From DATDQA01 sp035292505 (lineage in GTDB: Bacteria > Bacteroidota > Bacteroidia > Chitinophagales > Saprospiraceae): a stretch of 64,000 bases of DNA. Shown one piece after another: positions 43,020-51,597 of this stretch. Below the pieces are notes generated by a model, which saw only the letters and a list, made by a program, of their open reading frames with translations, had not been told where the DNA came from and did no database searches. The stretch is taken from positions 15,613 through 79,612 of the forward strand of contig DATDQA010000062.1 of assembly GCA_035292505.1 (NCBI GenBank), read 5' to 3'. How positions within the stretch are numbered: the first letter of the stretch is position 1; each line of letters starts with the position of its first letter. The position numbers and the translations under genes were made by a program.

Positions 43020-45800
43020 ATGACATACGATAATTTCACCATAAAAGCACAGGAAGCGATCCTCCAGGCTCAAAGAATCGCTGCCGGCTATGAGCAGCAA
43101 ACAGTCGACAGCACACACCTGATAAAAGGTATCCTCGAGACGAATGAAGATGTGGCTAAGTTCATCCTCCAAAAAGCGGGTGTCAATCTGGCTATGCTCG
43201 ACCGCGAACTCGCAAAAGAGCTCAAGACGTATCCCCGCGTGGAAGGTACAGACAAACAATACCTCACGAATGATGCGAATGCCGCCCTGGCCCGTGCAAA
43301 AAAAGCCCTTAAAGAATTCAACGATGAATATATCTCCGCAGAGCTCATCCTCCTCGGTATTACAGCAGGTCAGGACAAAGCTGCACGTATTCTGAAGGAT
43401 CTCGGAGCTACATTCGAAGGCTTGCGTGACGCTATCAAGGAATTGCGCAAAGGAAAAAATGTCACTGAACAAGACGCAGAAGGACAATACAATGCGCTGA
43501 AGAAATATGCGGTCAATCTCAATGAACGCGCACAGTCAGGTAAACTCGATCCCATCATCGGCCGCGATGATGAAATCCGTCGTATGCTGCATATCCTCTC
43601 ACGTCGTAAGAAAAACAACCCGATCCTCGTCGGTGACGCCGGTGTAGGTAAGACCGCAATCGTAGAAGGGATCGCCTGGCGTATTGTGAAAAAAGACGTC
43701 CCCGAAAATCTTCTCACAAAACAAATCCACGTTCTCGACCTTGCTGCACTCATTGCCGGTGCGAAATACAAAGGTGAATTTGAAGAACGTCTGAAAGCAG
43801 TGATCAAGGAAGTAAAGGATGCCGATGGTGAGATCATTCTCTTCATTGATGAAATCCATACGTTGATAGGTGCAGGTGGTGGTAGCGGTGCAATGGATGC
43901 GGCAAACATTCTGAAACCCGCTCTCGCGCGTGGAGAACTGCGTACGATCGGCGCGACGACACCGGATGAATACCAGAAATACTTCGAGCAGGACAAAGCA
44001 CTTGTACGACGGTTCCAGACAATTTTCATTGACGAGCCAAGTGTGGAGGATACCATCTCTATCCTGCGCGGTGTCCAGGATAAATACGAAGTCTATCATA
44101 AGATCAGCATCCTGGATGAAGCTCTCATCGCAGCAGCAGAGTTATCACATCGCTATATCGCGGATCGTCACTTACCAGATAAAGCGATTGACCTTATCGA
44201 TGAAGCAGCAGCAAAACTGCGTCTCGAATTAGATTCCGTTCCCGAAGAAATCGATGAGCTCGACAGACGGGTTCGTCAACTCGAGATCGAACGTGAGTTT
44301 ATCAAACGTGAAGGTGATACCAGGAAAATGAAAGGCATACAGGAACAAATCGCCAATGCCAAAGAAAAACTGGATGCGGTACGGGCTGCATGGCAAAACG
44401 AAAAGGAAATTGTCGACGCAATTCAAAATACCAAGAAACGGATCGAAGAATTACAATTAGAGGCTGACAAAGCCGAACGCGAAAGCAATTTTGAACGCGT
44501 CGCAAAAATCCGATATGGAGAAATCCAGGAACAGAATGCGATGCTGAAAGCCGCTGAAGAAAAGTTGAGTAAGCTACCTGTTGATACGAGATACACGAAC
44601 CAGGAGGTGACTGCGAATGATATTGCAGAGGTAGTCTCAAGATGGACCGGCATACCACTGTCTAAAATGTTGCAGAGTGAAAAAGAGAAACTCCTGACGC
44701 TCGAAGATGAAATCCATAAGCGTCTTATCGGGCAGGATGAAGCCGTGCGTTCTGTAGCAGATGCAGTGCGTCGAGCACGCGCAGGTTTGCAGGATCCCAA
44801 GAGACCCATCGGTTCTTTTATCTTCCTCGGCCCAACGGGTGTGGGAAAGACAGAACTTGCACGCGCGCTTGCAGAGGTGCTTTTCGATGATGAAAAAGCA
44901 ATCACCCGTATCGACATGAGTGAATACCAGGAACGGCACGCGGTATCGCGCCTTGTAGGTGCACCTCCGGGATATGTGGGATATGATGAAGGTGGTCAGC
45001 TCACAGAGGCAGTACGTCGCAGACCATACTCAATTATCCTCCTCGATGAAATCGAAAAAGCACATCCCGATACATTCAATGTGCTCCTGCAGGTACTCGA
45101 CGATGGCCGACTCACAGATAATAAAGGCCGTGTCGCAAATTTCAAGAACACGATGATCATCATGACTTCGAACATGGCTTCAGATGTCATCCTGGAAAAC
45201 TTTGAAGACCTCCAGGCTGTAAGCGCTGACAAACGCACCGAGATTCTTGAGGCGACGAAGACTGAAGTATTTGATAAGTTGAAAGAACACATGCGCCCTG
45301 AGTTTCTGAACCGGATCGATGAAAAGATCATGTTCCTTCCGCTTACGAAGGATGAGATAAAGCAAATCGCAATGCTCTCGCTGAATAAAGTGAAACAGAA
45401 TCTCGCGCGTCGTGAGTTTGGTCTCGAAATCAGTGATACTGCCCTTACGCTTCTTGCAGATCTCGGCTTTGATCCGCAGTTCGGTGCGCGTCCCTTACAA
45501 CGGGTGATCCAGAAAGAACTGATCAACGAGCTATCAAAACAGGTCTTGTCTGGAAAGTTTGCACAAGGAGAAACGATTTATATCGACACAGATAAGAATG
45601 GCTTCACCTTTAATGAGAAAGGATTTGACGGGAAGGACGAAAAACCGGACTTGAAGAAGGCGGAGGCTGAGGCGAAGGCGAAGGAAAATGGAGCAAAAGA
45701 TGCCAAACGGAAACAGGACCTGGCTAAACTGATGAAGTCTACAAAGGAAGTGGAGGATGCAACGAAGGATTTGCAGACGGAAATGGATGAGGAGAAGTGA
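43020..45800 (+). CDS. clpB: ATP-dependent chaperone ClpB
   Basis: Hsp100 disaggregase of 926 residues that works with DnaK to rescue aggregated proteins. Domains: Clp N-repeat (1-150), NBD1 with Walker A GDAGVGKT near residue 205 and IILFIDEIHTL near 278, the M-domain coiled coil (about 405-530), and NBD2 with GPTGVGKTELARALAEV near 604 and the final DPQFGARPLQRVIQKEL. Relatives end soon after the segment at about residue 870. Here about 50 extra charged residues follow, beginning KKAEAEAKAKENG, encoded by a hexameric GGCGGAG/GGCGAA tract (45655-45690), then a predicted coiled tail. The stop codon itself starts a GATTCTC heptameric array (45799-45826). Confidence 0.97.
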   Translation: MTYDNFTIKAQEAILQAQRIAAGYEQQTVDSTHLIKGILETNEDVAKFILQKAGVNLAMLDRELAKELKTYPRVEGTDKQYLTNDANAALARAKKALKEFNDEYISAELILLGITAGQDKAARILKDLGATFEGLRDAIKELRKGKNVTEQDAEGQYNALKKYAVNLNERAQSGKLDPIIGRDDEIRRMLHILSRRKKNNPILVGDAGVGKTAIVEGIAWRIVKKDVPENLLTKQIHVLDLAALIAGAKYKGEFEERLKAVIKEVKDADGEIILFIDEIHTLIGAGGGSGAMDAANILKPALARGELRTIGATTPDEYQKYFEQDKALVRRFQTIFIDEPSVEDTISILRGVQDKYEVYHKISILDEALIAAAELSHRYIADRHLPDKAIDLIDEAAAKLRLELDSVPEEIDELDRRVRQLEIEREFIKREGDTRKMKGIQEQIANAKEKLDAVRAAWQNEKEIVDAIQNTKKRIEELQLEADKAERESNFERVAKIRYGEIQEQNAMLKAAEEKLSKLPVDTRYTNQEVTANDIAEVVSRWTGIPLSKMLQSEKEKLLTLEDEIHKRLIGQDEAVRSVADAVRRARAGLQDPKRPIGSFIFLGPTGVGKTELARALAEVLFDDEKAITRIDMSEYQERHAVSRLVGAPPGYVGYDEGGQLTEAVRRRPYSIILLDEIEKAHPDTFNVLLQVLDDGRLTDNKGRVANFKNTMIIMTSNMASDVILENFEDLQAVSADKRTEILEATKTEVFDKLKEHMRPEFLNRIDEKIMFLPLTKDEIKQIAMLSLNKVKQNLARREFGLEISDTALTLLADLGFDPQFGARPLQRVIQKELINELSKQVLSGKFAQGETIYIDTDKNGFTFNEKGFDGKDEKPDLKKAEAEAKAKENGAKDAKRKQDLAKLMKSTKEVEDATKDLQTEMDEEK

Positions 45801-45826
45801 TTCTCGATTGTTGATTTTCGATTCTC
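45655..45826. repeat. Hexameric tract in the clpB tail and heptameric array at its stop
   Basis: AAGGCGG, AGGCTG, AGGCGA, AGGCGA (45658-45684) lie inside the coding frame. GATTCTC, GATTGTT, GATTTTC, GATTCTC (45799-45826) start with the last two bases of the clpB TGA. Confidence 0.8.
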
Positions 45827-45927
45827 TGTTGGGGATAGGCATATCTCAATAAAAGAGGGTGGAGAGGGAAGGGAATAGCTCACCATCCTTGCCTCTAAAC
45901 ACAACGGGATGAAAAACTCTCTGAATG

Positions 45928-47139
45928 TTACACTTCTGGTACTTCTACGCGTTGCATAATCCTCCCAATATTCTCTGGTGAGAAAAACTCCGGGATCGGT
46001 ATAGATCCTGAGATCGTACCCATGAAACGATCAGTCTGCTCCTGGTTATCGCGAAGTGCAAGCATCAATTGTTGCATCTCTTGTGGTGGTGGCTGCAGGG
46101 ATGCCCATTCGGCCGTCATTTCATACATGGGCGCTGTAGAGATGTCGCGGTGCTGTTCATTGCGCTGTAATGCGATGTCTAATTCCTCTCTGCCTGAAAA
46201 GCCCGCATCGAGCGCTTCCGCAAGAACTTCTGCCCCCGTCATCGCATCGCTGATTCCCTGGCCGGTCATCGGATCTCTATGATAGCCGGCATCTCCGACG
46301 AGCGCCCATCCGGGCCCATAGGATTTCTTGTAAAAGCCAGGCAACTCAGACATTCCAACAAAACGTTCTTCACGTGTTGCATCGCGCATCATTTCGGCAA
46401 GTTTTGGAACGAGTTCAAATGTCTTCATGTAATTACCCTCGATGTCAGAGCGGTATGCATGAAACTCGCTATGCGGCCATATGATCGGTATACAGACCTG
46501 CCCGTTGTCAGTGGGAATGAAACCAATAGCCCTGTTGGGAGCCAGGTAAAATGATAACGCATCTATGGGCACATTACTCCAATAGGTATAGTACCATGCT
46601 GTTTGTGCTGGTTTTGTATTGTATTCTGTTGCTTTCACAGCACGTGCTACAAGAGAGTTGCGGCCATCCGCTCCGATGACAATACGTGCCTTCTCTACCA
46701 CAGTCGGTCCACCTTTGGTATGACAGCGTACACCTATGACACGGTCTCCATCCGTGATCACCTCCTCAACAGAACAGCCTTCCCGTAATTCAGCACCTGC
46801 TTCAACTGCCGCATCAACAAGAATTTTGTCCAGGACTATGCGTCGTGGTGTGACAATGTCTGAAGTTCCTTCAAATGGAGGCGGTGTTCCTTCCAGAGCA
46901 AAGAAACCATTGTCCATGACCAATGTCTTGATTGCCCTGCTGCCAGAAGCATAGATCTTGTCCAGCAAACCCCAGCGTTTTAGTCTTACCGTACCTGGTA
47001 TGAGGACAATATGAGTCGAAATCGTATCACTCGGGAATGTTGCTTTATCCAGTAATAAGACTTTATATCCCTTACGGGAGAGTAACATCGCTGTAGGGGA
47101 ACCTGCACAGCGGGCACCGACGATAATCGCATCGTACAT
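45928..47139 (-). CDS. FAD-dependent oxidoreductase (PHBH/geranylgeranyl-reductase-like)
   Basis: A 403-residue flavoprotein. The dinucleotide-binding start YDAIIVGARCAGSPTAMLL (residues 2-20) has the GxGxxG-like pattern with G-A-R-C-A-G. The second FAD motif, WALVGDAGYHRDPMTGQGIS near residues 287-306, is the GD motif of aromatic hydroxylase-like and geranylgeranyl-reductase-like enzymes. IVIGADGRNSLVARAV near residues 155-170 is the DG motif. Substrates of the group are aromatic compounds or isoprenoids; none can be assigned. A perfect 16-bp palindrome lies 50-65 bases upstream of the start. Confidence 0.88.
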   Translation of the reverse strand: MYDAIIVGARCAGSPTAMLLSRKGYKVLLLDKATFPSDTISTHIVLIPGTVRLKRWGLLDKIYASGSRAIKTLVMDNGFFALEGTPPPFEGTSDIVTPRRIVLDKILVDAAVEAGAELREGCSVEEVITDGDRVIGVRCHTKGGPTVVEKARIVIGADGRNSLVARAVKATEYNTKPAQTAWYYTYWSNVPIDALSFYLAPNRAIGFIPTDNGQVCIPIIWPHSEFHAYRSDIEGNYMKTFELVPKLAEMMRDATREERFVGMSELPGFYKKSYGPGWALVGDAGYHRDPMTGQGISDAMTGAEVLAEALDAGFSGREELDIALQRNEQHRDISTAPMYEMTAEWASLQPPPQEMQQLMLALRDNQEQTDRFMGTISGSIPIPEFFSPENIGRIMQRVEVPEV

Positions 47140-47188
47140 CCGATTTTATTCTTTCGGTAAAAATGGTACGTAACAGGTCAGGAAACAA

Positions 47189-47204
47189 TCCCATATCTAT
47201 GGGA
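47189..47204. promoter_or_regulatory. Palindrome TCCCATA-TC-TATGGGA upstream of the FAD oxidoreductase
   Basis: Perfect 7-bp arms with a 2-bp centre, ending 50 bases from the start codon of the leftward gene. The symmetry and location suit a dimeric repressor; no regulator gene is adjacent. Confidence 0.35.
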
Positions 47205-47275
47205 ATGCAGATGACTTTCCACCACATGCCGAGCATGACCGATTGATCACAAGAACATACCCAGACAAGAGATCT

Positions 47276-48010
47276 CTACTTATTTTTATCGAAGAATTTT
47301 CTGATCTCTGTCCTGAGTTCTTTCAGATCTGCCCGGCATTCCTGTTGTAACTTTTTCATGAGAGCAAGACGTCGCGAACCCGTTTTCTTCAACTTTGCAA
47401 TGAAGATGACTTTATCATGCCAGTTGCCAATCAGGTCTGCGATGTCATCGAAAAACGGATTGAGTGCTTGTTTTTTGCTGAAGATGGTCATGATGGACAA
47501 TATCTCTTTGATCAGTTTTCTTACCTGGTGAAGTTCCCGAAGCCTGAATTTGGGGACTACCATTTCCTCTAATTCCGTTTCTTTCTTTTCGAGGTACTTC
47601 TTGTATTTCAGTGATTGAATGTCTCGAGCCTTTTTAAGGATGTGTTTTTCCTGCTCTTTGACACTCCGGACGTATTTCGGAATGTCCTTTCTAAATTCCT
47701 GTATGAGTTCAGAACAGTCTGGTGCCTGAGGTAACGGTTTGCCGCCAAATTTTACAGCGAGTGAATAAGACACGTAGGGTTCCCGGATTTTACCACATGC
47801 CCGAAAGATCTTGCGGAAGGGAAGAAATTCTTTACGCTCATCTAATTTTTTATCATTGAAGTGCATCAACTGCAACACAGCCTTGATCTTCTTGATTTCC
47901 ACCCGAATCCGGTGCAGGGTTTCCTGATCCTGTGTTTTCTGAAAAGAATTCAGGAGCCCCTTCAGCCGTTTGATACGCCGCTTGATATATTCTTCAAATA
48001 CAGTAATCAT
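47276..48010 (-). CDS. CHAD domain protein
   Basis: A 244-residue all-helical protein rich in Lys and Arg. The CHAD repeat (conserved histidine alpha-helical domain) is recognised from the HRIRVEIKKIKAVLQLMHF block near residues 34-52 and FRKIFRACGKIREPYV near residues 68-83, then a second helical half ending in a long basic coil. CHAD domains bind inorganic polyphosphate and often pair with CYTH/triphosphatase domains; none is encoded nearby. The protein is likely cytoplasmic and may bind polyphosphate granules. It lies alone between the FAD enzyme and the TfoX gene on the opposite strand. Confidence 0.85.
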   Translation of the reverse strand: MITVFEEYIKRRIKRLKGLLNSFQKTQDQETLHRIRVEIKKIKAVLQLMHFNDKKLDERKEFLPFRKIFRACGKIREPYVSYSLAVKFGGKPLPQAPDCSELIQEFRKDIPKYVRSVKEQEKHILKKARDIQSLKYKKYLEKKETELEEMVVPKFRLRELHQVRKLIKEILSIMTIFSKKQALNPFFDDIADLIGNWHDKVIFIAKLKKTGSRRLALMKKLQQECRADLKELRTEIRKFFDKNK

Positions 48011-48112
48011 CTCTGAGAAGTATTGGCAGACTCATCATATGTTTTCTATCTTCAAACTCTGAATGTCGTGAGTTCCGGATAATTAAGATGAAAGATAAAG
48101 ACTGACTTTATT

Positions 48113-48463
48113 ATGGCTTTCGATAAACATCTTGCCGATCGGGTACGAAGTACTTTCGAGCTTAAACGGGTCAAATTCGAAGAAAAGAAAATGATGGGAG
48201 GACTGTGCTTTCTTGTCAATGATAAGATGTGTGTCGGCGTACATGAAGAGAGGCTCATGGCAAGAATAGATCCGGATGTCTATGACGCTGCTTTAAAGCG
48301 CAAAGGGTGCGAGAAGATGATGTTCACCGGAAAAGAAATGAAGGGTTTTGTCTTTGTCCATCCACCTGGTACCGATCTCGATAAGGATCTCGAATCCTGG
48401 GTCCAGCTCTGCCTGGATTTTAATCCGAAAGCGAAATCGAGTAAAAAGCTGAAAGGGAAGTGA
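48113..48463 (+). CDS. TfoX/Sxy N-terminal domain protein
   Basis: A 116-residue protein with the TfoX_N domain: VRSTFELKRVKFEEKKMMGGLCFLVNDKMCVGV (quoted in parts by KKMMGGLCFLVNDKM) near residues 10-40, HEERLMARIDPDVYD and the MFTGKEMKGFVFVHP segment near residues 68-82. In Gammaproteobacteria TfoX controls competence, but stand-alone TfoX_N proteins in Bacteroidota have no proven role. The C-terminus is lysine rich (KAKSSKKLKGK). The stop codon TGA (48461-48463) begins a GATTCTT heptameric array, as at clpB. A neighbouring DUF1801 protein, often found close to TfoX_N proteins, follows. Confidence 0.87.
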   Translation: MAFDKHLADRVRSTFELKRVKFEEKKMMGGLCFLVNDKMCVGVHEERLMARIDPDVYDAALKRKGCEKMMFTGKEMKGFVFVHPPGTDLDKDLESWVQLCLDFNPKAKSSKKLKGK

Positions 48464-48566
48464 TTCTTAAATTCTTGATTCTCGATTCTTAATTCTTAAA
48501 CTCTTAATTCTTAATTCTTAATTCATTCTATCATTTTCTTATTCTATCATTCTATCATTCTGTCAT
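48462..48566. repeat. Heptameric array AATTCTT/GATTCTC then TCTATCAT
   Basis: GATTCTT, AATTCTT, GATTCTC, GATTCTT, AATTCTT and related units fill the 108-base gap between two genes. They change near 48525 to octamers TCTATCAT, TCTATCAT, TCTGTCAT just before the ATG at 48572. Confidence 0.8.
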
Positions 48567-48571
48567 TTCCT

Positions 48572-48991
48572 ATGGCTGAACTCAAAACAAAACCCACGAA
48601 AGCAAGCGTCTCTGCATTTCTCAATGCTATTGAAGACGAGCAGAAGCGCAAGGACAGTAAGCAACTCGCGAAGCTGATGCAGGAAATCACGGGCCACAAG
48701 CCGGTGATGTGGGGTCCGAGCATCGTCGGTTTTGGGTCCTATCATTACAAATCCGAAAGAAGCAGGCAAGAAGGAGACTGGCTACTTACAGGATTCTCTC
48801 CGCGTGTCCAAAATCTGACTGTCTATATCATAGCTGGATTTGATAGATATAAAACACTTATGAAAAAACTCGGCAAGTGTAAAACGGGTGGTTCCTGCCT
48901 TTACTTCAAAAAACTTGCGGACATCGATCAGGAGGTATTGAAGGAATTGGTGAAGGAGTCTGTGGAGTATATGAAGAAGAAATACTCTTAA
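48572..48991 (+). CDS. DUF1801 domain protein
   Basis: A 139-residue cytoplasmic protein with the DUF1801 (YdhG-like) domain: LAKLMQEITGHKPVMWGPSIVGFGSYHYKSERSRQ, recognised by the MWGPSIVGFGSYHY core near residues 46-60, followed by LLTGFSPRVQNLTVYI and LGKCKTGGSCLYFKKL near residues 105-115. The fold is a small alpha/beta barrel-like domain related to FtsH-interacting and iron-chaperone-like frataxin families, but no activity is established. Its 5' region is made wholly of the preceding heptameric/octameric array, and its 3' end is followed by an ACTGAAG array. Confidence 0.88.
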   Translation: MAELKTKPTKASVSAFLNAIEDEQKRKDSKQLAKLMQEITGHKPVMWGPSIVGFGSYHYKSERSRQEGDWLLTGFSPRVQNLTVYIIAGFDRYKTLMKKLGKCKTGGSCLYFKKLADIDQEVLKELVKESVEYMKKKYS

Positions 48992-48995
48992 AAGC

Positions 48996-49079
48996 GCCAT
49001 TCGCCTTTTGCCGTGGACTGTGGACTGAAGACTATGGACTGAAGACTGGAGACTGAAGACTGTAGATTAGAGACTATAT
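48996..49079. repeat. Twelve-unit heptameric array GCCTTTT then ACTGAAG
   Basis: Strict 7-bp register over 84 bases: GCCATTC, GCCTTTT, GCCGTGG, ACTGTGG, ACTGAAG, ACTATGG, ACTGAAG, ACTGGAG, ACTGAAG, ACTGTAG, ATTAGAG, ACTATAT. The unit changes sequence midway without losing phase. Confidence 0.9.
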
Positions 49080-49104
49080 CTTCATGCGATAAGACTCCAA
49101 TGAA

Positions 49105-50286
49105 TTGAAATTCAACAATAAGGGCTGGCGTGGTCCCATCCTTGGTGCTGCATTCCTGATGGCGACATCGGCGATCGGGCCGGGCTTTCTCACGCAGACG
49201 AGTTTATTCACGGAACAACTTCTGGCCAGCTTTGGTTTTGTGATCCTCATCTCTGTACTCCTGGATATCGGTGTGCAGCTCAACATCTGGCGTATTGTAA
49301 CAGTGAGTGAATCGCGCGCACAGGATCTTGCGAACACTTTATTGCCAGGACTTGGTTTTTTTCTCGCAGCACTGATTGCCTTTGGCGGACTTGTCTTTAA
49401 TATCGGCAACATCGCGGGCTGCGGACTGGGTTTTGAAGTGATCACAGGATTAGATACAAAAACAGGTGCGCTCATCAGTTGCATACTCGCTTTCGGTATC
49501 TTCTGGTTTCGCGACGCAGGCAAATGGATTGATGCTTTCGTAAAAGTTCTGGGTTTGCTCATGATAGGCCTGACCATTTACGTCGCGATCACGTCACACC
49601 CACCGATCGGTGAGGCATTGTACAGAACGGTATGGCCCCAGAAGATCGATGTGATGAACATCGTTACACTTGTCGGTGGTACCGTTGGTGGTTACATTTC
49701 ATTTGCAGGTGCACATCGTCTGATTGATGCGGGTGTCAAAGGACGTGATCATATTCCACAAGTCACACGGAGTTCAGTGAGTGGCATTCTCATTACGGCA
49801 GTGATGAGATTTATCCTGTTCTTCGCTGCATTGGGCGTGGTATGGCATGGTGTGAAACTTGCATCCGGTAATCCTGCTGCCACTGTATTTCAATCCGCTG
49901 CCGGGCAAGTTGGATATCAATTTTTCGGCGTCGTAATGTGGAGTGCGGCAATTACATCCGTCGTGGGTGCTTCCTATACTTCTGTTTCTTTCTGGAAGAC
50001 GCTTGTTCCGGTGATACAAAAGCACGAACGGCTCGTGATCAGTATATTCATTTTCACGTCTACTTTCATTTTTATTGGAATTGGTAATCCGGTCACTTTA
50101 CTCATTCTCGCGGGCGCGGTGAATGGAATTATTCTCCCCCTCGCACTTGCTATCATACTTCTTGTGGCAAGAAAGTCGTCATTGATGAAAGGATACAAGC
50201 ATCCAATGGTGCTGCAGATCATTGGGTGGGTTGTGGTTGCGGTCATGAGCTGGATGAGTTTTGTAACGCTGCGGCAAATGCTCTGA
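49105..50286 (+). CDS. NRAMP-family transporter relative lacking metal-site motifs
   Basis: A 393-residue protein with 10-11 membrane segments that matches the NRAMP (Slc11) family in length and helix order. The first helix reads FLMATSAIGPGFLTQTSLF, where classical NRAMP has DPGN. The sixth-helix region reads GGTVGGYISFAGAHRLIDAG, where the classical site has MPH. The metal-binding Asp, Asn and Met are therefore missing, as in the YcsG-like branch. Transport of a different substrate is likely. The start is TTG at 49105 (MKFNNKGWRGPILGAAFLM); an in-frame stop precedes it. No pxp/oxoprolinase genes, usual partners of YcsG, are nearby. Confidence 0.85.
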   Translation: MKFNNKGWRGPILGAAFLMATSAIGPGFLTQTSLFTEQLLASFGFVILISVLLDIGVQLNIWRIVTVSESRAQDLANTLLPGLGFFLAALIAFGGLVFNIGNIAGCGLGFEVITGLDTKTGALISCILAFGIFWFRDAGKWIDAFVKVLGLLMIGLTIYVAITSHPPIGEALYRTVWPQKIDVMNIVTLVGGTVGGYISFAGAHRLIDAGVKGRDHIPQVTRSSVSGILITAVMRFILFFAALGVVWHGVKLASGNPAATVFQSAAGQVGYQFFGVVMWSAAITSVVGASYTSVSFWKTLVPVIQKHERLVISIFIFTSTFIFIGIGNPVTLLILAGAVNGIILPLALAIILLVARKSSLMKGYKHPMVLQIIGWVVVAVMSWMSFVTLRQML

Positions 50287-50307
50287 GCTGATTGCCTCAG
50301 GATTGGG

Positions 50308-50335
50308 GCCGTTAGCTATTGGCTGTTCGCCCAGT
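50308..50335. repeat. Short heptameric array GCYNTTN
   Basis: GCCGTTA, GCTATTG, GCTGTTC, GCCCAGT in register, 22 bases after the transporter stop. Confidence 0.65.
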
Positions 50336-50485
50336 GGCGCAAGGAGATGATCCTTCCACCGTTGATCAATTCTGCCCTGCCAACGCAAAGGGTCGAAGGG
50401 TTAGCTATTGTATATTGTGACCTTTTGCGAAGTTCATTCACATCAGATTTGATTACCTTTCGGTACAACTTGAACTATATACAGG

Positions 50486-50686
50486 ATGCCTACAGTAGAA
50501 AAAATCCAGGCTGAAATTGAATCTCTTTCTCAGAAGGATTTTAGTCGATTACGTACATGGTTTATTGAGAAGATCTGGAATCAGTGGGATGATGAAATTG
50601 AAAAGGATGTTTCTAGTGGAAAGCTGGATTTTTTGCAAGAAGAAGCAAGAACTGCTAAGTCACAGAATACTCTAGGTGAGCTCTAG
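50486..50686 (+). CDS. Probable antitoxin of a RelE/HigB-type pair
   Basis: A 66-residue acidic protein beginning MPTVEKIQAEIESLSQKDFS, with a helical LRTWFIEKIWNQWDDEIEKD segment and a C-terminal tail that includes LDFLQEEARTAKS. It overlaps the following toxin-like gene by 11 bases, the usual order of antitoxin then toxin. Small proteins of this sort (with a conserved LRxWFxEK motif) commonly precede HigB/RelE-like toxins in Bacteroidota. The tail probably wraps the toxin. No DNA-binding motif is obvious; it may regulate the unit by a partner complex. Confidence 0.75.
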   Translation: MPTVEKIQAEIESLSQKDFSRLRTWFIEKIWNQWDDEIEKDVSSGKLDFLQEEARTAKSQNTLGEL

Positions 50687-50942
50687 ATTACATGCACCGC
50701 ACTACCCGCAATTTTGGAAACGTTTTGATGCACTCCCACGAAGCATAAAGAACAAAGCCCGCGATAAATTCAAATTACTCACTCAAAACCCTTCTCATCC
50801 ATCATTGCATTTTAAGAAAATTGGTGATTTCTGGTCTGCAAGAGTCGGCCGCAATTATCGTGCTTTGGCTGTTGAGGACAATAAAGATTTCATCTGGGTT
50901 TGGATAGGGAATCATGACGACTATATTCAGATGCTTCAATAG
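50676..50942 (+). CDS. RelE/HigB-like toxin
   Basis: An 88-residue basic protein of the RelE/ParE superfamily. It starts at GTG 50676. The pattern HYPQFWKRFDALPRSIKNKA, then FKLLTQNPSHPSLHFKKIGD and FWSARVGRNYRALAVEDNKD, and the end FIWVWIGNHDDYIQML matches cytotoxic RelE-like toxins whose conserved SARVGRNYRAL strand carries the Arg and Tyr residues used for mRNA cleavage. It overlaps its antitoxin by 11 bases. Unlike the ParE-type toxin at 37803 it appears intact. Likely target is ribosome-bound mRNA; this is inferred from family membership. Confidence 0.82.
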   Translation: MSSRLHAPHYPQFWKRFDALPRSIKNKARDKFKLLTQNPSHPSLHFKKIGDFWSARVGRNYRALAVEDNKDFIWVWIGNHDDYIQMLQ

Positions 50943-51039
50943 TTTAACTATTGGCAATGATTCGTTGGGTTGATTCTTTCATTCGATTATTTATCGTTCC
51001 CCTTGATCCCTTCCACCTTTGATCCCTCTTCGACCGTCC

Positions 51040-51125
51040 GTCCGCGAGCGCCGTAGGCTACTCTGCGGAGGCGCTAGCTACGGCGTAGGCGGTGGATCCC
51101 CGCCATTGAGTTTATTTCCGTACTT
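51040..51125. repeat. GC-rich inverted repeat block
   Basis: CGCCGTAG and CTACGGCG form an 8-bp inverted repeat within a GC-rich stretch that contrasts with its A/T-rich surroundings. Related words occur near 16220 (CGCTTCGGCGGAGCG). A possible promoter element (TACTTTG) follows near 51121. Confidence 0.5.
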
Positions 51126-51201
51126 TGCACTCATTATCAGTATTTTATAAGCACTAACAATCATTCATCACTGCCCGTCAGGCTATCATTAAGCGGGCAT
51201 A

Positions 51202-51229
51202 TCATTCATCACTCATCATCCATCATCCA
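51202..51229. repeat. Heptameric array TCAYYCA, second locus
   Basis: TCATTCA, TCACTCA, TCATCCA, TCATCCA in strict register, ending five bases before the ATG at 51235. It is the same unit as at 2596-2630. Confidence 0.85.
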
Positions 51230-51234
51230 TAATT

Positions 51235-51597
51235 ATGATCACAGGCGTCCATACCATGTTCTATACTTCCGAGCCAGAGGCTTTGAGAGAGTTCTTTCGC
51301 GACAAGCTCGGCTTCCATGCCACAGATGTGGGGGGTGGATGGTTGATCTTCGATCTTCCCGATGCTGAGATGGGTTGTCATCCGACAGAAAGTGATGACG
51401 GCCGTGTTATGCCGTCGGGTACGCCATATATTTCTTTCTATTGTGATGATATCTACGGCACCATTAAAGAGTTCAAAGCAAAAGGGGTAGAGTTTATTGG
51501 TGATGTATCGGATGTGGGATATGGATTGTCAACGCAATTCAAAGCACCGGGAGGATTTACGATACAGTTGTATCAGCCGGGGTATAAGAGAGGATAA
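51235..51597 (+). CDS. VOC family (glyoxalase-like) protein
   Basis: A 120-residue vicinal-oxygen-chelate protein. The paired beta-alpha-beta-beta-beta modules are visible as MFYTSEPEALREFFRDKLGFH near residues 6-26 and ISFYCDDIYGTIKEFKAKGVEF near residues 62-83, and the end FKAPGGFTIQLYQPGY matches the closing strand with the metal-ligand Glu position replaced by Gln. GWLIFDLPDAEMGCHPTE is the central module link. Members include glyoxalases, dioxygenases and resistance proteins; no specific function follows. The start directly abuts a TCAYYCA array. Confidence 0.85.
   Translation: MITGVHTMFYTSEPEALREFFRDKLGFHATDVGGGWLIFDLPDAEMGCHPTESDDGRVMPSGTPYISFYCDDIYGTIKEFKAKGVEFIGDVSDVGYGLSTQFKAPGGFTIQLYQPGYKRG

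Noticed and set aside
48996..49079. Possible CRISPR-like array
   Set aside because: The repeats have 7-bp periods with no spacers, and no cas genes are in the window.
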